Source of the DNA: Aristolochia californica
Taxonomy: Eukaryota > Streptophyta > Magnoliopsida > Piperales > Aristolochiaceae
Direction: 5' to 3'
Length of the DNA: 64,000 nt
NCBI GenBank assembly: GCA_029961685.1
Contig: JARWKL010000010.1
Location: 28,800,111-28,864,110, forward strand
The notes beneath the pieces are model-generated. The model searched no databases. It was not told the origin of the DNA and saw only the letters and a list, made by a program, of their open reading frames with translations. Of this stretch, positions 20,995 to 33,371 are shown one piece after another (positions within the stretch are counted from its first letter, which is position 1; each line of letters opens with the position of its first letter). A program made the translations under genes and the position numbers.

Positions 20995-21252
20995 CCCAAG
21001 TGAAGTCCACATCATCTTGTCATTGTCCTGATTAGGTCATATAATCCCCTTCTGGTTACCCAGTTGAGGCCAACACTCCTCACTCTAGTGGGGCACACTT
21101 TTCCTATTTTGGTCGAGGCCAAGACTCCATAAATGGGCACAACAATCTTCTTTTGGTCACCACATTGAGGCCCAAACTTCCTACTACAGATGGTGCACAA
21201 TTATCCTCACTGGGTCACCCTATTGATGCCCTAACTCCCCACTATAGAATTG
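20995..21252 (+). repeat. Diverged tandem repeat, units of about 45-60 bp
   Basis: Four or more units of the form GGTCACC-CA-TTGAGGCC-AACTCC-CACTATAG-TGG-GCACAA run from about 21050 to 21250, with weaker units to the left. The units are too diverged to give an exact period. No coding function is evident. Confidence 0.5.
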
Positions 21253-24200
21253 GTACAATTAACATATTAACTATTTTTTATATATAAGCACACACATAAC
21301 CCCACATACTAACGGGCCAAATACTTACAGTCTTACAAAAGAATGCCCACAATTCCACACTCTTGAGTTAGTTGAGGTCAAATAAGACTGTCCATTCAAG
21401 TCCCTTAATAAGACTCTTAGCCCAAAATCCCATATTGTGAAAAGGAAAATTTAATCATTATCTCATTTTTATTAACTAGTTTTTTGAATAATAATAGTCA
21501 AATTTTCATTTTCATTTTTTTTCTTTTATTTTCCAAGGGTTCCAAATGGACCTTAAGGGATTATAGTCTCTCATTCTAATGAATCAAAACCATTTAATCA
21601 AAATATGAGTTTTCTTCCCACTATCACCATCTTTGGGGTCAAATTTCTAGCAAAGCACATGTCGTGTCACCAAGAGGAGACCATCGATGGAATCCTCTCC
21701 CTTTAGTGAACATTTTCAAACAATTCGTTGTTGTGTTTTCAATGTCATTTGGAGTTTATTTTTGTACTTTTTTGGCAATTTCCAGCAATTAATCAACTTT
21801 TTCGGTAATTTTTGGCAAGCTTCATTTTCATATTAAACCCAGTTAAGAGTGAAAGTTGCCCTACCATGATTGTAAAGGCATCTTAGATAATACAAAACTG
21901 GCCTTGATAATTTTTTTAGCGGTATCTGCACTCTCATCCGGGAGCCCCATCCTTCGCCAGAAGAAATAATCTGTAGTTCGCAGAAACTATACGATCAGAA
22001 CTGTTTTGCTCTCTTAAAAGGTATGGTTATGACACTTCTCGATGCGGGAATTGGAGAATTGTTCCTCTGTTCTCAACCCACTATGCTGCGAAAATCACTA
22101 AAAATATTTGTCCCTTTTACAGAAAATTAATACGTTGTCGGTCAACACTTTCCTTCATCGCCAACTTCTGTCTTAACCACAGGGATGCTGCCTGCGATTA
22201 GGCCTGTCGTTCTTCGTTCTTACACTGCAAATCTTTCGTTACTTTCTGTTTTGTTAACCCAAAGCAGCTATCCTATATGTATTACTTATGATTCGGTTCA
22301 ATCAGTAGATGAAAGTCTGCAAATTCCAGTATTCTGCCAGAGACGGCAAATCGGTATCGTTTTGACATCCATCCATTAAAGTCTACCATCGTGAGCTTCC
22401 AGAAGTTCGAACTACCATCTACGTTACGTAACTCGCTTTTATTTTCTAGATGATGCCTTCGAGAGATGATTAAGGCGGCAAGGTGAATGACTGACACAAG
22501 AAACGCATCATTTCATAATTTCGTGCGGTAGGGTTAGTTGGGGTAGATGGTCTGCGAAAGCTACCGGCGTAACTTAAGGAGCAATTCTGACTAAGACATT
22601 TTGAATTCCCCGACAGAGCTCCCAGGTCTGTCAAGCTGTTCTTTATTGTAAAGCCTTGGACTATTTCCTTTCATTTGGCGGGGAAGACGATGCAACTTCA
22701 TGTTTGCACTGCAAGTAAAACGTTTGAAGAAAATAGTTCACAGCAGTCAAAAATTACAACGACTCGGAAAAGCATTTGGAAAACCTCATTTCTGGATTGT
22801 GTGTGAGGATGCTAAGACGAGGAATTCCTGAAATTTTCTTGAATATGCTTCCCTCTTCCTATTCCTGATGAACCTGGTTTGAACAGGCTAACGGTCAACC
22901 ATAGCACATAGCCAAGTACCACCAGCTTAACTACTTCAAGAATTCAAGACATTCCATGGAGGAAACATTGAATTCAAGACATTCTTCCCTAGAAGGCAAA
23001 GGTGAGAAACATTATCTCCAATAATCAAGGAGTATCAAAGGAAAGAACATAAGGAAATCTCTACAATTAAGGATTCTTCAAACAAAAAAGGAAACAATTT
23101 GAAGTCCTCTTTAAACTCAAAAGTGTAAACAAGAGTGATTTAGCTTTATGATATAAAGACATTCCATGGATAGAAAATGGACAAATCAATCAAGTAATCA
23201 ATTACATTTCTTACATTTAGCAACATTTTGAATTCAAATTTTTTTGTATTAATCACCTCAAACCTGGTTGAACAAGTCTTTTAGTACCACTTCTAGTGTC
23301 CTACAAGACATGTTCACTAGAATATCAAGCAGACAAGCAATGGAGACTTACCTACACAGGAACCCTTTGGTTGGAAAAGAAGTGACAGAAAATATGAAAA
23401 AGAAAAGAAAATGGGGCACCTAGAAAGCAATGAAAATTTCCAAATTAACACCTTTAATGTCTCTCATTTTGTTACAGCAAATGAAATTCTAAATATAAAT
23501 TTAATTTTAGGAAACAAATCAAAATGAGAAAGTATAGATTTATATGGCTTAAATATAAGATATGGGAAAACATCTAAAATTTGGTACTGCAACCTCAGTA
23601 GCCAACAAGCTTCCCAGTTCCAAATTATCCAACAAAAACAAAAGCATGGAAAATAGCACACTTAATGCATCAATCAGCTCCATAAGTCCTCAAATCCATC
23701 AAATATTATAGTTGAATTAGTCCAAAGACACCACAAAGGAAAAAGCCATGTCCCATTATGCGACTAATCTTGAACAATCGTCTCCTTGAAATTAAACTTT
23801 ACTCCAACAACCTGGAAGATAAGAGGCAAGGAAACAAGGCACCATCTCCTCTAATTAACAACTACCAATTCCAAGTACCCAAGTAACCATTTGTGTAAAG
23901 GATGGTCTCTTGTTTATTTACTCAACTCGACTGTAATCGGGTAAAAACATGTCTAGAGTAAGGTCCAAGAGATAAACCATAAATTTTTAAGATTCATTAA
24001 AAATAACACTTACGACCACTGACACCTGCACAAATGTAAAACAAAAAACATAAAATGAGTAGAGTTTAATCAAAGGTTTTCCTGAACTAAACTATTTATT
24101 GCATTGAGAAGTGTTGGGTTGAATTATAAAGCCTATCTTCTCACATCACTGATAAAGATTTTTATCCTATATCAGTGTAAAAACATAAATGGAATTTTCT

Positions 24201-27110
24201 AGATGGATAATTGGGTAAAGTCACCAGTTCTATTTCCAACTCCTGTAAAGAGACAAGTGATGATACTTTTACTCTCACTGTGAGTCTCCCTCTTTACACC
24301 CCAATGGCAGAACAATAGATCCAAATTGTCTGCAAAATAGTTGATGGCTACACTATCTCAAACTTTTCATCAAAATATAGTGAAAAAATTATCCTAGACC
24401 ATGATGAAAGAATACTTAGAACAACATTTTGATGTTTAAGATATGATTAGATGTATTTCCAGTCCAACTGCAATTATCAAACCTCAACCTTGGCAACATT
24501 TGCATGATCATTAAGTTAGCCACTACTAATGAATGAAGTACACCTCTTTGACTTAATCTGGGTGAACCTCATGGAAGCCAATCTTGTCACACGATTGTGA
24601 GACTACTCAAAATCCCTTGATCAATCAGCTCAAACTTATTCCAAGTCCTGCATGAAGTTGCTGCCACAAGAACCGTTCATTACCTAGCAGAACACAAAAC
24701 CTAGCCTTTTCCAAAATCCCTGAGCTCTCCTAGAAATAGGAATTAGTGATCAACCTCTCCCCAACAAAACCTTGTACAATGGAAATGATCACAACCTTTC
24801 ACTAAATTAAACTCTACATCTCGGAGTTCAATCGCAGTTTAGGCACCAGGCTTTACATTGGATCCAGAAGATCATTAAGGGCCACACCAAGTATGTGATT
24901 GATGAATTTGAGTGTTGCTACAGCTATATCAATTCTTCTAACTGAGTCAATTATCCTGGCATCTGAATTGCCTTCAATATTGCTGGAAATAATTGGCAGT
25001 TATATTACCTTTCCATCTTTAAGTACTGAAATTAAAGTTTGTTATTGTACAGATCCAAATAGGAACCGATATTCTACTAGCAGCAAGAAACAATGGAGCT
25101 AAGATTTCTGTAGGACAGTTCCACCATGAGCAACTAACGCAAGAGTGTTACATTAACCAGGGATAAACTGTTGTTCAAGTGAAAAAAATCTGTAAAACAT
25201 TAACAATGGCAATAAGTCTGTACAGCTAGATTATAGGGTCTATTCATCTCTAATTTGGTGGGAATTAAGGGAAAACACAGGTGTTATTTTCCTTTCAAGA
25301 AGGAAGATTGAAATGCAGTATGACCTCCCTTTTGGCAACCTGGATCATACTTGAAAGGTTGTAATGCAGCATGAGTTCCCTTTGGCGACCTGGATCATAG
25401 GCCCCAGAACAGCATGAATTAGTCATTAGATAATTCTATTCAGAAGGTATCTTCTAATTATCAGCCAATAACGAATGATAGGAGAGATCTTATCAGCCAT
25501 GAAAGAGCCTGAAGGAAGCACTTTCCATAAATCGATCAGATATTTGAAGTGAAATCCTACAATTAGAAAAGATTAATCTGGTATTAAACTTTAACCCATC
25601 CTCTAAACACAACAGACTATCCTCAACAGTTGTAGTATAGAGTTGACATCACATGCACTTGGTTCCGCACCTCAGTGTAGCTATTGGCAAGACGAAAAGA
25701 GAAGAAACCCACAAGAATTTGGATTCTGCTACTAAAACAAAATGCTAAAGGTTCAAATCCTCAACAGCCTAAAACATACAAATGGGAAACTCTCAACTGA
25801 TGAATAACAACAACATAACCAAAAGATTTAGTAGTAAGTGGAAAGTAATTCATAAGGAGTATAAAGGAGTCGAATGTAAGGAAAAACTTTACTCATGACA
25901 AAACATTTGCTTCATTATGAAATTCTGAATCATCTCAAACCTTTACAGATCAAAGACTCCATTAATAGAAAGGTTTCCAAAAGCAACATAGAAACAAAAT
26001 GAAACATGAGGGCATCCATCCTTCTTTGGTGCAAGACCATCCTGGATTTGACTCCACAAAAGGCCTCCAATCATGTGGTCCGCAAAAACCATCCAAAGTG
26101 TTTTTTAGGTTTCAAGTGGATGGATGAAGACAGGTCTCGTCACCGTCTTCCCAAGAGAGAGTTGCAGGAAATCACTCAGTTTTAGTCTTTAATGGAAGTA
26201 TTAAGAGTACGTGAGATTATTAAATGATAAAAAAATCCAGTCCTTAACTGTTATATCTTCAGACTAATCTCCTTATCCAAGTTGAAGAGACAAAATAAAA
26301 CTCCCAGTTCATCTGTCAAGATTCACTATTCTATTTGAAAACAAGATTCACTTTAGTTGGAGGAGACCCCCATCATATTTCTACAAGGACGATAATGCCC
26401 CTTTCATCTTTTAGTCAACAATCAAGAACTTTCAGACTTTGGCTTGAGAGGACTCGTTGAGGATAGATTCAGATGAACTTACAGTAGTAGCTTTAAGTTC
26501 CTACTTACCCACAAAGGCAGTATACAGAAACCAAAGCACCTCGAAGAACTCTCTAGTATTATCTCTTCTAGAGAAACCTAGTTACGTTTAGCTCTACAAC
26601 TGGTTCTGTCATTTGTTCCGCTAGATAACTAAAATCCATATCCACATTTATTAAAAAGCAAATACATGGAGAGAGAAGAACGGATAAGCCTTACCAGCCA
26701 GTTTTGACTCATGACGATGCTCATTTTTTTTTCCGGAAATCTGCGAACATGGATGCTCCTGCATCTCTTGGAGTTTATGTTGGTCTCTCATGGAAGACAC
26801 TTGGAATGAAGATTTCTTCTCAAAAGTTCAGAAAAGAAGAGAACAAAACAATCCAAGTAATGTAAAGGGTTAAAAAACAAACATATATAACAAAAGTGAA
26901 GCAGAAAGAGAAAGAAACTTCTAATTCACAAGAACTGTCTCTACCTTTCTTCGTGTACAACCGAGATGAAATAACGTAAACAATCCAGTCAAAGTAGACC
27001 GATAGAAAGAGCAAATGGAAAGAAAGAAGAAGAAAAACAACAAAGAGTGGAAGAGAAAAAGGACAATGGACACTAAAACGCTCAAGGAGGAGCTGGTGGA
27101 GACGTTATTT
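21253..27110. other. Long stretch with no supported gene
   Basis: Almost 6 kb without an open frame longer than about 71 codons that shows family features. Small direct repeats are present: GAATTCAAGACATTC near 22950 and 22990, and an imperfect ~60-bp duplication near 25315-25400 containing CCTGGATCATA. The right end is the 3' flank of the AHL gene. Low-copy intergenic sequence or an unrecognised non-coding transcript are both possible. Confidence 0.35.
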
Positions 27111-27145
27111 GTTATAACGAAGAAGAGAGTGTCATTGGCTCCCTC

Positions 27146-28123
27146 TCAGTAAGAAGGTGGAGGCCGAGGAGCTTGAGCCCAACCGTAAACGTCGTGAGGT
27201 AACTGGCCGCCGTTGGGTAGTAAATTAGGAGGCAAATTGTAGATTGGCAACGATGAAGGATCCGCCAAACCGTGAGATTGCGATGCCGAAATGCCACTGG
27301 TTCCTGAATTCAAACCAGGCGATTGTTGTAATTGCATGCCATCGCTGGATTCTTCGTCGAGCGGCAGCCTCTCGTATGTTGCATTGGTGAAGGTGGCAGC
27401 AATCACCATTACGGGACCCGAAGCCATGAGAGCGCCTACTACGCTGCCTCCTACAACTTGCCCCTGCCCGCCGGCCAAATAAACCGTCAAACCGGTAGCT
27501 CCGGGAGGCGAGGGCGCCGGCAAGAAGGCCCCCGACAAGGATAGGATTTCGAACCGCCCATGTAAGGTGATAACGGCGCCGGGCGACGCCGGCTGCCGAA
27601 GGGTCACATTCGTCACAATTCCGCTCCCGCTCAGTACACATACCCCTCTTTGCCGCCGCCTGGCAAATATGGCAATACTATCTACCACATCACTTCCGTT
27701 GCTGATTTCCAGTACATGGCTTCGCAGAGCGTTGGGGCTTTCACGGGTGATTATAATCGGGGGCTTCGGCTTGTTTTTGGATCCGGGAGGTCGGCCACGG
27801 GGCCTGCGCCCAGTTCCGGCTTCTACGATCTCCAGACCTATTGTTTGGTCCTCCCCTTCGTGCTCTCGTTCCCGGCTTTCTTCCTCTTCCTGATTTTGGC
27901 TGCTCTGGTTATTGGTGTTGTTGTTGCTGCCCGTGCTGTTCGTAGTCGTGTTGTTACTCTCCATGAGCTCCTGTTCCCTCCTCTGTGCGAGCCGACCGAG
28001 GGGGGACGAGTGGTCCTCTGTGGAGTTGCGGAGATGGAGAGATGAGGCCGACGGGTCGACCTCACCGCCCATTCCCACACCTCCGGCCCACCACCTGTTT
28101 GCCAGTTCTACTATTTTCTGCAA
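27146..28123 (-). CDS. AT-hook motif nuclear-localized (AHL) protein, clade A, 325 aa
   Basis: Single intronless frame, as is usual for clade-A AHL genes. The N-terminus contains NRWWAG (residues 9-14), a conserved start region of this clade, so the first ATG is a sensible start. A polar Asn/Ser/Glu-rich linker follows. The AT-hook at 106-122 is type I (core [14 protein letters not shown]) and binds the minor groove of AT-rich DNA. The PPC/DUF296 domain spans about 131-250 with [14 protein letters not shown] at 189-202, the segment used for trimer formation and partner binding. The C-terminus is Gly/Pro rich and ends RPPPSY. AHL proteins act in the nucleus as chromatin-linked regulators of growth, flowering and hormone responses, often redundantly. 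Length is typical for clade A. I cannot say which paralogue this is, so no symbol is given. Confidence 0.92.
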   Translation of the reverse strand: MQKIVELANRWWAGGVGMGGEVDPSASSLHLRNSTEDHSSPLGRLAQRREQELMESNNTTTNSTGSNNNTNNQSSQNQEEEESREREHEGEDQTIGLEIVEAGTGRRPRGRPPGSKNKPKPPIIITRESPNALRSHVLEISNGSDVVDSIAIFARRRQRGVCVLSGSGIVTNVTLRQPASPGAVITLHGRFEILSLSGAFLPAPSPPGATGLTVYLAGGQGQVVGGSVVGALMASGPVMVIAATFTNATYERLPLDEESSDGMQLQQSPGLNSGTSGISASQSHGLADPSSLPIYNLPPNLLPNGGQLPHDVYGWAQAPRPPPSY

Positions 28124-30289
28124 GAAGCTGAAGATCCGAAACTACTCTACCGGTAGGAAAGCAGATGAAGCTCCACAAGTTGCTCTTTTCTTCACTGTTT
28201 GTCCTACCGATTATTTCCAATAGTATTTTCTGCCGATTGAGATCTTACCAGATAAACCCAGCAGGAAAAGTAAAGAGTGCCTTTTTATTTCTCAATCCGA
28301 TAACGCAGGAGAAGTACCCTCAGGCCGAGCCACACGGTCCTGCTTCACTTGTTGCATGAAATTCTTCCTCAGACCCTCAAGAAGAGACCGCGAAGCACAA
28401 CATGTTCGTCCATGGGTATAACATCCAACCAAAACAAAACCACAGACCGAAACAGAACCACTGAAACGGAATGAAACCCTTTCTATCTTGTATCAAACCC
28501 ATTGAAATCACAGGCAACAGCTCGCGTTGAAACGCACTCCATGTTCAGAACCTGCCACGAAACAAACAACAGGAACCACCAGATTTCACACATCCTAAAA
28601 CCGAAAAACTAAACTCAAATAATGAAGTCCTGCTCAATCGGGTGTCCTAAAGCCGTTAAAGTTTTTTAGTACTACCTTATCACTCGTGTGCTAGAATCCC
28701 TCTCCTCCGAAGGAAAGGAAAAAAAAGTACCAGGATCAGAGGTGGGTGTTCCAGGCTTCGGCTCTTTGCAGGACAAGGAATACAATAACTAGTCGTCAGC
28801 CTCTGGCGTACGATAAGCAATTGATATCCGGATCTCTGGGGCCCTGAATCTATCTCTCATTAGAAGAGGTGAAGGAAGAGTATACCGTCATCATTTCCTT
28901 CTGTATCTGAACCCTCTCGAGTCTCAACCGTGTAATGTGTCTCCGACTCGGTTGCTTTCTATTAGTGGTTTTGGCGTATCTGGTTTTGGAGAATCCTGGT
29001 TTTCTCCGTCTCCCCTCGCGATTCAGTATCCTCCGTTCTATCTCTCCCTCACCGCCTATAAAAAACCGAAAAGAAAAATTCGACTCAGAGATCAACTAGG
29101 GTTCTCTCTCTCTCTTTCCTCGGTCTCTTTTGTTTCTTTTTCGCGGAAAAACCGAGTTAGTGTGGGGTAACGTGCGCGTGAGAAAGTGGGAAGTGGGAAC
29201 ACGTCACAGTCTCGAGTTCCGACATGGCATCGAATGCCCCAAGGTACCCAGAGCACAACCCTGTGCCTGAATACTAATGCAGACAGACAAATTAAAAGAG
29301 TCCGACACCTCGATCACCACCTACTTATCTTAATCACTTCAATTATGACCTTTTTTTACTCTAATCTCCCACTAAACAATCAACCCTTGACCCGAATATC
29401 TAGCCAGTTAGATCTTGTTTTTACCACTTCGGTAGCCTCAGCGGAGTCACCGATGAACAGTTCCGATCCTACGACTTTTCCCATTTTCATCTTATATGAA
29501 CTTCCACTCCAAAGTGTCTGCGGAAATGCCTGAGAGGTTAAGAGCTAGCTCTGTCTACAGCAGGAGTGCCGAGAGTGGAGGGTGGTTTGGTTTTCTAGAC
29601 TTGGAAATACAAATGGATTCCCATGAACTTCAAGGGTATTTTACTACACGTTTTCTGGTTTCTTTGCTTCTAAAGATTTTGCGAAGTGTAACCTGCGAGT
29701 GGTCGCAAGTATTCTTCCACAAAGAAAAAAAAGGAAACAATGATTCCTGTCCTCGTCCAAAACAGGCTCTATCCTGATTCCTCAAACTTTTTTCCTGGAC
29801 TTGAGTTTTCATGGCTGAAAATCGAGCTTCCATTAAGCGAGGAAAGCAGGCGAAAACAGCGACCCAGAAGTTGTATGGCCATCAGTCGAACTCGCCTGAG
29901 GCCCCATTGCCAATGCATGGAAACCTCGCAAATCAAGTAGATGCTATATGAGAGAAGGAAGCCAAGTGATTCAGTACAGTACTCTCGTATTCCAAGCCAC
30001 TGCTACATTTAAGAGGACTTTACTTTCGAGTGGATTTTATGTAGGCTGATGATCACCATGAGCATCTGCAGGGATTACAGGGATTTCACGTCCAGTTCGT
30101 TTTATGTTTCTGCTGCAAACGAAAGGGAGGAGGGGTCAGTAGTAATTAAACTTTCTACTTGGTGGACTGTCGTTTGTTTTATCTATTCCGTGATCGGTGA
30201 CCCTGAACACTACGGGGACAGTGGATTGTCGGTTACTCTGATTAATTTGTTTTATCTATTCTGTGTGATGTAATTAGAGTGAAGTTTGA
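28124..30289. other. Upstream region of the AHL gene, no other gene supported
   Basis: Contains a CT-rich tract (29100-29130) and several small open frames on both strands without recognisable domains. One short plus-strand frame (29811-29951, begins MAENRASIKRGKQ, 46 codons) has plausible composition but no known match. The first kilobase probably holds the AHL promoter. Confidence 0.35.
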
Positions 30290-30710
30290 GAATAACATCC
30301 AACACTTTATTGAAATATTTACTTATGGTCCAGTTCGATCTATCAAACATATCTGTTGTGACACTATAGGCTTGTTATTGACCAACTGTTAGGAGGAAAT
30401 AGGCAAGTTGTTCTTCCACAGAGATGATCTTTATGGTTGATAAAAACCCTCTGCTATTAAGTATTTTTGCCAATTTGCAAAATACAATTTGATTCATCCT
30501 GTAAACTTTTCAAAATTTAACAGGTGATTTGTCTAATGACTTTTGCAAATACAACGGATCATTAATCCCAGAAGAACGTGGTACACGTCTATCGTAATGG
30601 CATAGATAGTATCTTCCTATGACGACATTAATACATGTCAATCCAACAATAGTTGCAACCTTTTCTTCTTCTGTCATAATAGCCATAGAAATATGCAAAT
30701 TTAATCTTCT
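30290..30710 (-). pseudogene. Truncated Harbinger transposase N-terminus (copy 2)
   Basis: The frame at 30510-30698 reads MAIMTEEEKVATIVGL through VPRSSGINDPLYLQKSLDKSPVKF, matching residues after the start of the copy 1 transposase. The remainder down to about 30290 still aligns at DNA level, including the reverse complements of ACAGGATGAATCAA and of CAGTTGGTCAATAACAAGCC, but carries frame disruptions. All catalytic residues are missing. Confidence 0.75.
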
Positions 30711-30968
30711 TAAAAGTCATAAACAAAAATAAACATCAATCTTCAATCATAACTTATTCATCCAAATTCAACAATCGTATTCATAGCAATGAAAACCTTT
30801 AATTGACCACATCCATATTCATCCACCATATTATCCACATAATATATTAACAACAATCATATAAAATAAAAAATTTAACTATACTGATAAGTCTTGCAAC
30901 GTTATAATTCAAACATCGTCTTTAATACATAACAATCTTCCCAAAGAAGATACTGTACTTAAAACGCA

Positions 30969-31912
30969 TTAAAAATATTTTCTTGCACAATATTTAAGCC
31001 ACCCAACCCACTCTTCCACTGTCATCGCCGTAAACATTGCCTTCTTACTTGGCGTATCCAACCATTTAGCAGTGTCATACTTCATGTCATCCGACAGGTC
31101 CGAGATTTCCCTGAGGGCATTGACACAATTTGTTTCGACATTGCGCTCGTTAGGCTTCTTAAAACTATTCATTGCTTGAGCGATTTGGTTAACTGCATCG
31201 ATGAATTTACTACTGTCATCAGTGGGCAATTCGCTTCTCTTTCTACGACGACTTGAAGATGACCCTTTACTTCTCCGAGATTGCTCCGCAGTCGAATCAT
31301 TTCCGCTAATGAATTGCGATGGAGTTTCCCTAACTACTTCAACATTCTCGGGCTCATCCATCGGGACAGGATCCAACTCATGGATGAGTTCATCGCCCAG
31401 ATCTATAGGAGTTGTACTACCAAAGCTAATTTGTTGTAAAGGGGACAACCTTGTTGTTTATACTTTTCAGCATCTTTATGCTCCTACAAGAATAAAACAT
31501 CATTTAGACGACTTAGAATAGAGTTCTAGTAATGTAAAACAATACAAAATGTTTTACAGTACATCATGATTTACTGACCTTAATATAGTCTTGCCATACA
31601 TAATGATATGCAATAACTCATTGTGTGGTTGCATCCCAACCGAACGCACTAGTGTTGAGACAGCTCGTTACCGTTCGATATGTTTTCTTCCATGATCTTG
31701 TTCGATTCTTGAGCTGCTCAATAGTTTTTTTATTGACTGTGTCTTCATTGAACATATTGACACATTTTGTATATACCCCATGCTTCATAACCCCATTTGG
31801 CAACTTGTTCCCTATATTTACCTGCTCGACTAAGAGATCGAGCATTTTGCTGTCTTCTTCGAAGTTTCAAATGTCATATCATTTAGCACTTGGTTGTCTT
31901 CTTACAACCATT
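30969..31912 (-). pseudogene. MYB/SANT-like gene of Harbinger copy 2, broken
   Basis: Exon 1 equivalents (31560-31912) read MVVRRQPSAK then stops, LDLLVEQVNIGNKLPNGV, KNRTRSWKKTYRTV and FGWDATTQ followed by another stop. Exon 2 (30969 to about 31492) is open from 31448 to a stop and keeps the acidic region, SRRRKRSEL, CVNALREISDL and VEEWVGWLKYC. At least three stops in exon 1 show it is dead. Comparison with copy 1 supports the two-exon model there. Confidence 0.8.
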
Positions 31913-32329
31913 TATAATCTAAATCCGAGATTGTTCTCATGGAAAACACTTTATCAGACAACCATTACCCGTCACGGAAACAAAAACCACAATTAAGAAA
32001 ATAGTTGTGGTGGATATTTATAGCACCCGAATCTCCTCACCACATGGCAAAAACATTCTATAGCACATCAAAATTTTTAAACAACATTCTAAAATATTCC
32101 AAAATTAATCAACTATTTCCATTGCAGATGCACTAAACAATGCAAAAACACACACACATCAAGTCCAAATTCATCGAACACCCCTGGTAGAGCCCCATAT
32201 AATTTCACAATCACTATGAATTGTACCTCATTAGTGATTGGGGTGGGGTTTCGTTGGCTAATGGACACCCGTGTAGGTGACTCAGCCTTGTTTGAATTGG
32301 ACTAAACACGATAAACTCTAAACCCAAAT

Positions 32330-32640
32330 CGAGAACCTTAAAAAAACCCTAATAAACCCTAAACCCTAAACCCCAAACCCTAGACCCTAGACTCTAGACC
32401 GCCTAAACCTCCTAAACGCTAATTCCATAACTTAAACAAAAAACCCTAAAAGCCCTAAACCCTATCACCCAATAAATCTAAACTAAAAAAAAAATTGAAA
32501 ACAAATCTAAACCCTAATTCCATAACCTAAACCCTAACAATACCATAAATCCTTAACCCTAAACACGTAACCCTTAAATACACAGCATCAAACCCTAAAA
32601 ACACTAAACCCTAACCCTAATCAAGAATCTAGACCCTAAA
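32330..32640 (-). repeat. CCCTAAA (telomere-like) array in Harbinger copy 2
   Basis: Interrupted CCCTAAACCC units on the plus strand, equivalent to the TTTAGGG array of copy 1. Confidence 0.75.
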
Positions 32641-33112
32641 TCTCACAATTATGCACAAATAACCCCAAATTAGGCACTGAAACTAAAATTAAATAAAATA
32701 CAACACTAATTTAATCGAAAAAAATTAGGGTTTAGTCATACCTTCTAAAATTTGGGAAAAACTGAAGTTGAAGGGTGAAATTGAAGCCAAATGTGGAAAT
32801 CGATGCCGAATCGAAGTGGAAATTAAGAAATCAAAACCCAAATATCAAAATCGAAACCGAAATAGGAGAAATCGGAAGGTATTTTTGGGAAAAAGAGAAT
32901 AGAGAAAGGGAGAAGGGAGTGATAGGCCGAAAGGGAGAAGAGAGAGAGAGAAGAGAGAGACGCCGAGAGGGACAAGAGAGAGGGCGAAGCGAGCGGGAGG
33001 TTTAGAGGGAGAGCGAGTCCGAGATGGAGAGAAGGACACCGAAAGGATGTTCGTAGCAAGAGATGGAGGCCACAGAGAGGGAGCAGAGAGCTTGGGGGCT
33101 GTAGGGAGCAGA

Positions 33113-33114
<2 letters not shown>

Positions 33115-33146
<32 letters not shown>
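33115..33146 (+). repeat. G32 homopolymer
   Basis: Thirty-two consecutive G about 225 bp inside the outer end of copy 2. The exact length is likely to be unreliable in any assembly. Confidence 0.85.
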
Positions 33147-33147
<1 letters not shown>

Positions 33148-33371
33148 GGAATCGTTGAGGGTTCGAACCCCAGCGATCACTTCATCCGGATGAAGGGAAA
33201 ATATGGGTGAAAAAACAAATTCCATCGCTTAAGCCATGGAGATGATTTTTGAAATCATCTTAGTCATCCACATGAATTGAATTCTGGTGCTCCACTAACG
33301 ACCTCTGGAGATGAATTGAATAATGCAGCTGAAGTTCATCTCCTGTGTCAAGTTGAGTAACCTCACACCCC

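Larger units (their letters stand above)
30290..33371 (-). mobile_element. PIF/Harbinger copy 2 (3'-truncated, decayed)
   Basis: Read on the minus strand this follows copy 1 from its left end: terminus with GAGGTTACTCAACTTGA (near 33350), GTCGTTAGTGGAGC motif, long homopolymer (33115-33146), CCCTAAA array (32330-32640), a single copy of the block with CACCCGTGTAGG, then MYB-like pseudogene (30969-31912) and the start of the transposase (about 30290-30710). The minisatellite between the genes is reduced to a few degenerate CATATTCATCCAC-like units (near 30770-30840). The transposase is cut off at about 30290, so the right terminal repeat is absent. Confidence 0.8.

Noticed and set aside
27291..28045. 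Plus-strand frames opposite the AHL gene (up to 131 codons)
   Set aside because: Antisense shadows of the AHL coding sequence with no recognisable domain.
29519..29600. tRNA-like start (TGCCTGAGAGGTTAAGAGC)
   Set aside because: No T-arm or acceptor stem follows at the right distance. The similarity is limited to a D-arm-like phrase.
33155..33178. T-arm-like GGGTTCGAACCCC
   Set aside because: There is no tRNA body around it. It lies in the transposon leader beside a G run.
32775..33225. Overlapping frames on both strands near the G32 run
   Set aside because: These are low-complexity purine/pyrimidine translations of the Harbinger copy 2 leader, with no domain.
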